A DNA stretch of 5,042 bases from Actinomycetes bacterium (GTDB taxonomy: Bacteria > Actinomycetota > Thermoleophilia > Gaiellales > Gaiellaceae): assembly GCA_030624785.1 (NCBI GenBank), contig JAUXJK010000185.1:1-5042 (forward strand). Reading direction: 5' to 3'. The position numbers and the translations under genes were made by a program. Each line of letters starts with the position of its first letter. Within the stretch, counting starts at the first letter, position 1. Shown in pieces: positions 1 through 5,042 of the stretch. The notes under the pieces are model-generated. The model saw only the letters and a list, made by a program, of their open reading frames with translations. It was not told the origin of the DNA and did no database searches.

Positions 1-27
1 CCACTCGGTTGGCGTCTAGGCCATCGC

Positions 28-606
28 GTGGGGACCAATGCAGCGGACGGGCCCCGCTATTACATGGCCTGCCTGAACATCGACGGACGCAGCGCTCTCG
101 TCGTGGGCGGCGGGGCCGTCGGCCTTGAGAAAACAGAGGGGCTCCTGCGAGCCGGCGCCGATGTCGTTGTCGTGGCGCCGGAGGTGGCACCGGAGGTGCG
201 AGCCCTCGACGTGCGGGTGGTCGAGCGCTGCTACCGGGCCAGCGACCTCGACGGCCAGATGCTCGCAATAGCGGCGACAGCCGACAACGATGTCAACGAA
301 CAAATCTACGCCGACGCCGAAGAGCGCGGCCTGTTCTGCAACGTCGCCGATGTCCCAGAACTCTGCAGTTTCATACTGCCGGCGATCCATCGCGAGGACC
401 TGATACTCGTCGCCGTCTCCACAAGCGGAGCCTCCCCGGCCCTCGCTCAACGACTCCGCGCCGATATTGCTCGCGTCGTGACTCCGGAGCATGCAGAACT
501 CGCACGGCGTCTACGCGATCTGCGCCCCTGGGCCAAACGCACGTTCTCAACCTACGAAGAGCGCCGCGACTACTTCCAAGCCCTCGTCGAAGAGGCACTG
601 TCATGA
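28..606 (+). CDS. Precorrin-2 dehydrogenase / sirohydrochlorin synthase (Met8/SirC/CysG N-terminal type)
   Basis: Predicted cytosolic enzyme that oxidises precorrin-2 to sirohydrochlorin with NAD+, on the way to siroheme or cobalamin; some relatives also insert iron. Seen: an N-terminal Rossmann fold with the dinucleotide loop GGGAVGLEK (residues 27-35), then VVVVAPEV. The family core NVADVPELCSFILPA (105-119) includes Asp108, aligned with the catalytic Asp of Met8p/CysG. The conserved stretch VAVSTSGASPALAQRLR follows at 128-144, then a short helical C-terminal dimerisation part. At 192 residues it is a stand-alone enzyme, unlike the fused E. coli CysG. GTG 28 is preferred over ATG 64 because PRYYMACLNIDGR already matches the usual family start (YYP.xLDLxGR). 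The frame has no stop back to base 1, so an upstream start is possible. It overlaps the next gene by ATGA, so the two are probably translated together. Confidence 0.9.
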   Translation: MGTNAADGPRYYMACLNIDGRSALVVGGGAVGLEKTEGLLRAGADVVVVAPEVAPEVRALDVRVVERCYRASDLDGQMLAIAATADNDVNEQIYADAEERGLFCNVADVPELCSFILPAIHREDLILVAVSTSGASPALAQRLRADIARVVTPEHAELARRLRDLRPWAKRTFSTYEERRDYFQALVEEALS

Positions 607-1334
607 GCGTCTATCTGGTCGGAGCCGGGCCCGGCGATCCAGGCCTGATCACCGCCCGCGGACTCGAGCTGATCCGCTCTACCGACGTGCTGGTCTACGA
701 CCGGCTAGTTGCCCCCGAGTTGGTTGACGAGTCGCCGGAGTCAGCGCTTCGAATCGACAGACGCGGCCTCAATCAGAACGAGATCAATGAGCTCCTTATC
801 GCCTATGGACGCGCCGGCCTTGACGTTGTGCGACTGAAGGGCGGCGACCCATTCGTCTTCGGACGCGGCGGCGAAGAGGCCCTCGCACTCGCCGAAGCCT
901 GCGTCGCATTCGAGGTGGTACCCGGTGTGTCGGCGCTCGCCGCTGTCCCCGGCGCCGTCGGCATTCCCGTCACACACCGCGGTATCGCCTCCCAGGTAAC
1001 GGCCGTCACTGCACACACCAACGAACTCGACTTCGACTGGCTCGCACGAGCGCCCGGCACCCTCGTCTTCTTCATGGGTCTGGCGAACACGGAGGCGCTG
1101 GTTGACGGGCTCATCGCTAGTGGCAAGGATCCGCTGACACCGGCCGCCATCATCTCGCGCGGCACGCTTCCGAACCAGGCGGTCGTGGAGGCTCCGCTCG
1201 TCGAGCTCACACCTGCGGTGAACGAGTTCGACCCGCCCGCGCTCGTCGTGATCGGCGAAACGGTACGGCTGATGGGAAGGCTAATGGCAAGTCCTTCGAC
1301 CTGCTTGCAGTCCGCAGAGCCGTCGCCGGGTTGA
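603..1334 (+). CDS. cobA: Uroporphyrinogen-III C-methyltransferase (SUMT)
   Basis: Predicted cytosolic SAM-dependent enzyme that methylates uroporphyrinogen III at C-2 and C-7 to give precorrin-2, the substrate of the preceding dehydrogenase. Seen: the tetrapyrrole-methylase N-terminal signature VYLVGAGPGDPGLIT (3-17), VYDRLV, the SUMT signature VRLKGGDPFVFGRGGEE (76-92), the SAM-site PGVSA (107-111), PVTHRG (122-127), FFMGL (156-160) and the C-terminal PPALVVIGE (221-229). The length of 243 residues is normal for single-domain SUMT, with no HemD fusion. ATG 603 overlaps the preceding stop (ATGA), and GAAGAGG lies just upstream. One oddity: the loop normally reading VGKxxGxxxxxQxEIN is about six residues shorter than in E. 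coli CysG and reads IDRRGLNQNEIN, without the VGK. The catalytic core is otherwise intact. It could serve siroheme, cobalamin or both; nothing in the window decides this. Confidence 0.93.
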   Translation: MSVYLVGAGPGDPGLITARGLELIRSTDVLVYDRLVAPELVDESPESALRIDRRGLNQNEINELLIAYGRAGLDVVRLKGGDPFVFGRGGEEALALAEACVAFEVVPGVSALAAVPGAVGIPVTHRGIASQVTAVTAHTNELDFDWLARAPGTLVFFMGLANTEALVDGLIASGKDPLTPAAIISRGTLPNQAVVEAPLVELTPAVNEFDPPALVVIGETVRLMGRLMASPSTCLQSAEPSPG

Positions 1335-1534
1335 TCCGAAACGGCGATCACGACACGACGCGAGTACCCCTGACCTACCACAGCAAGTACGGACACATGA
1401 TCTTCGTGGACGTATCGTCGAGCTACGAGGCCAGAATAGGACGATTAGCAGTGAGTTGGCGGGAATCGCCGATAGAGGAGCTCAATTACCACCGCCCGTT
1501 GAGTCTAGTTCGCCCTTCGCAGCAGAGGAGCATG
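1335..1534. other. Intergenic gap between convergent genes
   Basis: About 200 bp separate the end of the SUMT gene from the end of the minus-strand redox gene. I see no tRNA or recognisable protein here. There are only weak inverted repeats: TGATC/GATCA around 1332-1350 and GGCG/CGCC around 1459-1470. Neither is followed by a T-run, so I call no intrinsic terminator. The octamer AGAGGAGC occurs twice (1474-1481 and 1524-1531), 50 bp apart. It resembles a ribosome-binding site on the plus strand, but no convincing gene follows either copy. Confidence 0.5.
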
Positions 1535-2098
1535 TCAGGGGCGAGCCCCGCGGAGCGACTCGATGGCGCTCACAAGCTGTGCAGGATCGGCATAGTCAGC
1601 GGGACTCGCGCCACGGTGAAGCCAGACGATCTGACCGTTCCCATCAACGATCACGGTTCCGCCGAGCTGGAAGACGTCCTCGCTTGGCCTGCGAACGTTC
1701 CAGCTTCGAAACAAGCGCGCGTACGCCTTCCATGTCGCGATCGAGAGGAAGATCTCGCGTCGCGTGCCGCGCTTCATTCCGTAGCGTCGGTGCAGCGTCC
1801 AGTCCGGATCGGAAAGGACGGGAATCGTCAAACTCAGGTGTTCGGAGACCGCCGCCAGCAACTCCACCGCTCCGGGCATGACCGCGACCATTCTGACGTC
1901 CTCGATCGGAGCGAGCTCGTTCTGCACCTCAACGAGATGCACCTGACACGGCAGTCAGTGGACATGGCGCGTCATCACGACAGCGAGTGGTTGGCCCAGA
2001 AACTCCTCGCTCGTGCGCAGAGCACCGGTTGAGTCGGGCAGCGAAAACGACGGCGCGAGCTCACCCACGCGAGCCGGTCGTGGTGGGGTCGCGCTCAC
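1535..2098 (-). CDS. Selenocysteine-containing thioredoxin-fold redox protein (AhpC/TSA, PrxL2/SelL-like) with UxxC active site
   Basis: Predicted thiol/selenol oxidoreductase of the peroxiredoxin-like AhpC/TSA_2 group; substrate unknown. With TGA 1957-1955 read as Sec, the protein has 187 residues. Seen: RVGELAPSFSLPDSTG (10-25), the usual N-terminus of peroxiredoxin/TlpA-like folds; strand LAVVMTRHVH (38-47); redox motif U48-L-P-C51 followed by QVHLVEVQNEL; VRMVAVMPG (68-76); IPVLSDPDW (92-100); RRYGMKRG (104-111); and the family's DVFQLGGTVIVDGNGQIVW (141-159). No signal peptide or membrane segment is evident, so it is probably cytosolic. The GTG start at 2098 overlaps the permease stop (GTGA), which argues for translational coupling; GGGAG lies 11 nt upstream. 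The gene itself ends with TGA. A start at GTG 1942 (135 residues) would lose the first strand and the active site. The alternatives are a Cys (TGC) with a sequencing error, or a nonsense pseudogene. The hairpin after the TGA favours Sec. Confidence 0.85.
1923..1941 (-). promoter_or_regulatory. Putative bacterial SECIS hairpin
   Basis: In the mRNA, UGCAUCUC (1941-1934) pairs with GAGGUGCA (1930-1923). This gives 8 consecutive pairs, one of them U-G, closed by the 3-nt loop GUU (1933-1931). The loop starts with G then U, and 21 nt separate the UGA from the loop. Known bacterial SECIS elements lie within the coding sequence just after the UGA and need a G among the first loop bases; E. coli fdhF uses a GU in its loop. 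The U-G wobble is the fourth pair below the loop, near where fdhF has its bulged U. Folding was done by eye; binding to SelB is inferred. Confidence 0.72.
1955..1957 (-). other. In-frame UGA codon read as selenocysteine (Sec48)
   Basis: On the minus strand the frame reads cgc cat gtc cac TGA ctg ccg tgt cag gtg cat, that is R-H-V-H-U-L-P-C-Q-V-H. The TGA falls exactly where homologues of this thioredoxin-fold family carry the N-terminal Cys of CxxC. Family-like sequence continues in the same frame on both sides, with no frameshift. Sec/Cys exchange at a CxxC motif is the classic pattern of bacterial selenoproteins. Confidence 0.83.
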
Positions 2099-2847
2099 GC
2101 CTCTTGGGGCTCCCATCGGAACCTACGAAGGGCGAAGATCAGCCCCGCCACGCCCCACGCCAGCAAGACCGCGATGTTGGTTCCATGGTCGGCGATCGTA
2201 TCGCCCTCCACAAACGAGCCGCGAAGCATGCGGAGGAGGTACGTCAGCGGCAGCACGTTGGCGATCGCCTCGAGAAACGCCGGCATGGAGCTGGTTGAGA
2301 AGAAGGCGCCCGAGAGGAACGCCATCGGCAGATAGATGGCATTGACAACCGCTGAAGATCCTTCCTGGCTCTTGATCAGGCCCGTGATTGCCAGGCCAAG
2401 AGCTGCGAAGACGGCTGCTCCAATCAGGAGCTCAACGACAAACGAGATCGGCGAGCTGGGCCAGTCTGCGTCAAATGCAAAGTGCCCGATGAGCACCTGA
2501 ACGACCACACTGATGGCGACCACGATCAGCGTTGAGGCGATGACGCCGCTCAGGTGAACAGCCGGCGGGATCGGGGCTCCTCGTACGCGCTTGAGCACGC
2601 CAGACTCCCGCCTGATCACGAGCGTGATCCCGAGCCCGGCGAAGGCGCTCGAAGCCACGGCATAGCCGATCATTCCGGCAAGCAGGAACGTCGATCCGCT
2701 GATGCCATCGATCTCTGAGTCCCCGTAGACCGCTCCCAGCAGTACGAGGAAGATAATCGGCAACGCAAACGTGAAGAACGCCGCCTCGTAGTTGCGCCAG
2801 AACAGCAGCTGCTGGCTTCGGAGCTCGTGAAAAAAGAGGCGCGGCAT
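2095..2847 (-). CDS. ABC-2 type transporter permease (DrrB-like)
   Basis: Integral membrane subunit of an ABC exporter, partner of the ATPase encoded just upstream. Seen in 250 residues: six hydrophobic segments at roughly 22-41, 53-76, 98-121, 133-156, 166-186 and 224-240. The cytoplasmic loop IRRESGVLKRVRGAPIPP (78-95) matches the ABC-2 family motif (ExSGxLxxLRxxP). The stretch YLPMAFLSGAFFSTSSMPAF (172-191) is the typical re-entrant/TM5 region of these permeases. ATG 2847 shares its A with the ATPase stop (TGATG), and GAGGA lies 6 nt upstream, so the two are translationally coupled. Its own stop overlaps the GTG of the selenoprotein gene. The substrate cannot be told from sequence; relatives export drugs, lipids or polysaccharides. 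Confidence 0.92.
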   Translation of the reverse strand: MPRLFFHELRSQQLLFWRNYEAAFFTFALPIIFLVLLGAVYGDSEIDGISGSTFLLAGMIGYAVASSAFAGLGITLVIRRESGVLKRVRGAPIPPAVHLSGVIASTLIVVAISVVVQVLIGHFAFDADWPSSPISFVVELLIGAAVFAALGLAITGLIKSQEGSSAVVNAIYLPMAFLSGAFFSTSSMPAFLEAIANVLPLTYLLRMLRGSFVEGDTIADHGTNIAVLLAWGVAGLIFALRRFRWEPQEA

Positions 2848-3710
2848 CAGTCGTCCTCGACCAGGTTGAGGTAGAAGTCCTCGAGTGAGGGTCGGCGAAC
2901 CTCGAGACCTTCGAGCTCCACACCCTGGGCAATCGCCTCGGATGTGAGCTCGTTGAGCGTCGCGGTTGGAGTCCGCGTCTGGACGACAACGATCTCGCCG
3001 TCGCGTCGGTAGCGGATCTCGGTCAATTCCGTCTCCGACAGGAGTTCTGCCGGCGTTCCTTCCGCAGCGATCTTCCCTTTTCGGAGAATTGCAATTCGGT
3101 CCGCGAGATGGTGGGCCTCGTCCAGGTAGTGGGTGGTCAGGAGAATCGTCTTGCCGAGCTGGCGCAGATCGGAGATCGTCGTCCAGGCACGGCGGCGCGC
3201 CTCTGGGTCGAAGCCCGTCGTTGGTTCATCAAGGAAGATCAACTCTGGATCGCCCACGAGTGCGAGCGCGAGATCGAGGCGGCGCTTCTGCCCGCCGGAC
3301 AGCGTCCGAACGCGGTCGCGAATACGGTCGGCAAGGCCGACGAGTTCGAGGAGCTCGTTGATATCGCGCGGATTCGGGTAGTAGCCGGCGAAGAGCCGCA
3401 TCATCTGGTCGACGCGCAGGCGTGGATAGACCGCACTCGATTGCAGTACGATGCCGATGCGGGCCCGGAACGACGCGTCCCCCTTTGCTGGATCGACGCC
3501 GAGTACGGCTACGTCGCCGTCGTCGCGTTCGCGGTATCCCTCCAGGATCTCGATCGTCGTGGTCTTCCCGGCACCGTTCGGTCCGAGCAGCGCAAACACC
3601 TCGCCCTCGGGAATCACCAAGTCGATTCCATGGAGCACATCGTCTGAGCCGTATGACTTGCGCAGGCCACTAACCTCGACCGCGCTCACGACGCGGGGCC
3701 TACTGCCCAC
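2847..3710 (-). CDS. ABC transporter ATP-binding protein (DrrA-like)
   Basis: Nucleotide-binding subunit that powers the adjacent ABC-2 permease at the inner face of the membrane. Seen in 287 residues: Walker A GPNGAGKT (43-50), Q-loop Gln90, signature LSGGQKRR (137-144), Walker B LIFLDEP (157-163), D-loop region TTGFDPEARR, and switch His194 in TTHYLDEA. The C-terminal extension ends in VRRPSLEDFYLNL (271-283), as in DrrA/CcmA-type exporter ATPases. Start choice: GTG 3710 has a good Shine-Dalgarno GAGGAAG 5 nt upstream. GTG 3689 (MSAVEVSGLRKSYG) would give a more typical N-terminus but has a poorer ribosome site. The gap to the upstream dehydrogenase gene is only 38 bp and has no terminator-like hairpin, so read-through transcription is likely. 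Confidence 0.94.
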   Translation of the reverse strand: MGSRPRVVSAVEVSGLRKSYGSDDVLHGIDLVIPEGEVFALLGPNGAGKTTTIEILEGYRERDDGDVAVLGVDPAKGDASFRARIGIVLQSSAVYPRLRVDQMMRLFAGYYPNPRDINELLELVGLADRIRDRVRTLSGGQKRRLDLALALVGDPELIFLDEPTTGFDPEARRRAWTTISDLRQLGKTILLTTHYLDEAHHLADRIAILRKGKIAAEGTPAELLSETELTEIRYRRDGEIVVVQTRTPTATLNELTSEAIAQGVELEGLEVRRPSLEDFYLNLVEDD

Positions 3711-3715
3711 GGAAT

Positions 3716-3722
3716 CTTCCTC
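3716..3722 (-). promoter_or_regulatory. Ribosome-binding site of the ABC ATPase gene
   Basis: GAGGAAG lies 5 nt upstream of GTG 3710 on the minus strand and decides the start in favour of 3710 over GTG 3689. It sits in the 38-bp spacer after the dehydrogenase stop codon, which shows no obvious promoter or terminator. Confidence 0.6.
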
Positions 3723-3748
3723 ACGCGACGGGAGGGTACTCGTGCGGG

Positions 3749-5042
3749 TCAGCCTGAGGCGAACCGGAACACGGAACCGGAGAGGCTGAGCGCGTACAGC
3801 TCGCCGCTCTGATCCTCAGCGAACGAGGCAAGCTGCGGAACTTCGACAGGCAACAGTTGCGCGCTCCAGGCGTCGCCGTTCTGCGTCAACGCCGCTACGA
3901 AACCGGCGCTGAAGTCGCCGAACACGTACGCGCCCCGAAGAGCTGGAATCGCCTCGCCTCGATAGACGAAGCCGCCAGTGATCGATACACCGGTGTCGTG
4001 GTCGTACTCGAACACGGGTGGAACCGTGTCGGGCGGTGGGTCTCCGTCGAATCGTGCGGTTCCTTCGAAGCCGTTCCAGCCAAGGTTGGCGCCCGCAGCC
4101 GCACCCGCGGGCAGGTAGTCGACCTCCTCGAGCGAACTCTGACCAACGTCTCCAATCCAGATGCCGCCCTCGGTATCGAACGAGAACTTCCAGGGATTGC
4201 GCAGACCCCAGATCCAGATCTCGTCGCGGGCGTCGCCATCACCAACGAACGGGTTGTCGGGAGGTACTCGATACGGCACATCCGCATCGGCGAGCGGGTC
4301 GATGCGAAGGACACTTCCAAGCAGCGTGCCGCGATTCTGGCCGTTGTCCTCCGGATCACCGCCGGAGCCACCATCGCCGAGACCCCAGTACAGGAAGTCG
4401 TCCGGACCGAATGTGATGCGACCCCCGTTGTGGTTGCTGAATGGCTGCGCGACCACCAGGTGGTCGATCTCGCTCGCTAGGTCGATTCCAGCGTCGCTTA
4501 CGGCCCACGATGTGAGATGCCCGTCGCCGCTCGTGTCTGAGAAGTGGGCGTAAAGGCGCTCGCCATCCGGAGCGAACGTGATCCCCAGGAGCCCACGCTC
4601 GCTCTCGGTGGAGACGCGATCCCTCAAGTCGAGAAACGCATCGCTTGCGACGGTGCCATCAGCTTCGATGACTCTCACGATGCCGCCCTTCTGCGCCACG
4701 TACAACCGCGGGTCGCCGGCGCGTGTGGTCAGGTCGAGCGGCTGCTCGAGAAATGCGATCTCGACGAGAACAACTGATTCGAGGCCTGGCGGGTCGACGG
4801 GCGTGGTGTCAGGTTGAGCTGGCTGAGGTGCCGCGCCCGAGGTCTCGGTTGGTGGCTCGTCGGCCTGCCCGCTCTCTGGAACCTGCGGAGGCACCATCTC
4901 GGGTGCGACTGGACTACCTGCGGGCTCAATTGGAGCGGTGCTCCTAGCATCTGACCCGCCGCACGCGGTGAGCACCAGAGCGATGATGCTGGCGAGAACG
5001 AACAAGTGGCCGGCTGATCGAAGCGACGGGATACACCTGACG
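3749..5042 (-). CDS. PQQ-dependent sugar dehydrogenase family lipoprotein (glucose/sorbosone dehydrogenase), 5' end outside the window
   Basis: Predicted exported, lipid-anchored six-bladed beta-propeller of the GSDH family, which oxidises sugars with PQQ and Ca2+; the actual substrate is unknown. Numbering from TTG 5005 (418 residues): hydrophobic segment FVLASIIALVLTAC with lipobox LTAC and Cys15; a Pro/Ala/Glu-rich linker at about 20-75; then the propeller. Family motifs are SERGLLGITFAPDG (135-148), SNHNGGRITFGPD (190-202) with His192 at the catalytic-base position, LGDGGSGGDP (209-218), WGLRNPWKFSFD (266-277), IWIGDVGQ (282-289), SITGGFVYRG (341-350) and YVFGDFSAGF (360-369). TTG 5005 leaves no basic residues before the hydrophobic core. 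The frame stays open to the window edge through RCIPSLRSAGHL, which supplies the Arg residues of a signal peptide. The true start is therefore probably beyond 5042. It is co-directional with the ABC genes, 38 bp upstream of them. Confidence 0.88.
   Translation of the reverse strand, partial: VRCIPSLRSAGHLFVLASIIALVLTACGGSDARSTAPIEPAGSPVAPEMVPPQVPESGQADEPPTETSGAAPQPAQPDTTPVDPPGLESVVLVEIAFLEQPLDLTTRAGDPRLYVAQKGGIVRVIEADGTVASDAFLDLRDRVSTESERGLLGITFAPDGERLYAHFSDTSGDGHLTSWAVSDAGIDLASEIDHLVVAQPFSNHNGGRITFGPDDFLYWGLGDGGSGGDPEDNGQNRGTLLGSVLRIDPLADADVPYRVPPDNPFVGDGDARDEIWIWGLRNPWKFSFDTEGGIWIGDVGQSSLEEVDYLPAGAAAGANLGWNGFEGTARFDGDPPPDTVPPVFEYDHDTGVSITGGFVYRGEAIPALRGAYVFGDFSAGFVAALTQNGDAWSAQLLPVEVPQLASFAEDQSGELYALSLSGSVFRFASG

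Noticed and set aside
1332..1350. Possible terminator TGATC...GATCA just after the SUMT stop
   Set aside because: Only five pairs with a 9-nt loop and no T-run; too weak to call.
803..1396. A 197-residue minus-strand ORF over the SUMT gene
   Set aside because: The composition is Ser/Thr/Ala/Arg-rich, typical of an antisense shadow in GC-rich DNA, and the plus strand encodes an intact SUMT.
1955..1957. TGA as an ordinary nonsense mutation making the redox gene a pseudogene
   Set aside because: It falls exactly at the redox Cys position, both flanks keep the family sequence without other lesions, and a SECIS-like hairpin follows. This cannot be fully excluded without the Sec machinery in hand.
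1331..2032. A 233-residue plus-strand ORF after the SUMT gene
   Set aside because: It is antisense to the redox gene for most of its length and its product has no recognisable motifs. The opposite strand carries clear family sequence.
3108..3647. A 179-residue plus-strand ORF over the ABC ATPase gene
   Set aside because: It is antisense to an ATPase with all canonical motifs and no family could be recognised in it.
3857..4480. A 207-residue plus-strand ORF over the sugar dehydrogenase gene
   Set aside because: It is a shadow of the beta-propeller gene. Stop-free antisense frames are expected at this GC content.

Overview
The window is GC-rich with tightly packed genes, GTG/TTG start candidates and proteins of actinobacterial style. 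A high-GC actinobacterium is the best guess from the sequence alone, but lineage confidence is low. Two gene blocks converge on a gap of about 200 bp at 1335-1534.

Plus strand, 28-1334: a two-gene siroheme/corrinoid block. A stand-alone precorrin-2 dehydrogenase (Met8/SirC/CysG-N type) overlaps by ATGA with uroporphyrinogen-III C-methyltransferase (SUMT/CobA). Together they take uroporphyrinogen III to precorrin-2 and then sirohydrochlorin.

Minus strand, read from 5042 down to 1535: four co-directional genes. First is a lipoprotein of the PQQ-dependent glucose/sorbosone dehydrogenase beta-propeller family, whose 5' end lies beyond the window. Next are an ABC ATPase and an ABC-2 permease forming a DrrAB-type exporter. 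Last is a thioredoxin-fold AhpC/TSA (PrxL2/SelL-like) redox protein. The last three are joined by stop/start overlaps (TGATG, then GTGA), so they are probably one translationally coupled operon.

The main discovery is in the last gene. A conventional reading gives a 135-residue ORF starting at GTG 1942, which lacks the N-terminal third of the fold. Reading upstream through one in-frame TGA (1957-1955) restores a complete 187-residue redox protein. It has a peroxiredoxin-like N-terminus, a UxxC active site (U48-L-P-C51), and a start codon overlapping the permease stop. Directly after the TGA the mRNA can form an 8-bp hairpin whose 3-nt loop starts with GU, 21 nt from the UGA, which fits a bacterial SECIS element. 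The gene is therefore best read as a selenoprotein encoded in an exporter operon. The Sec machinery (selA, selB, selC, selD) is not in this window and must be sought elsewhere in the genome.
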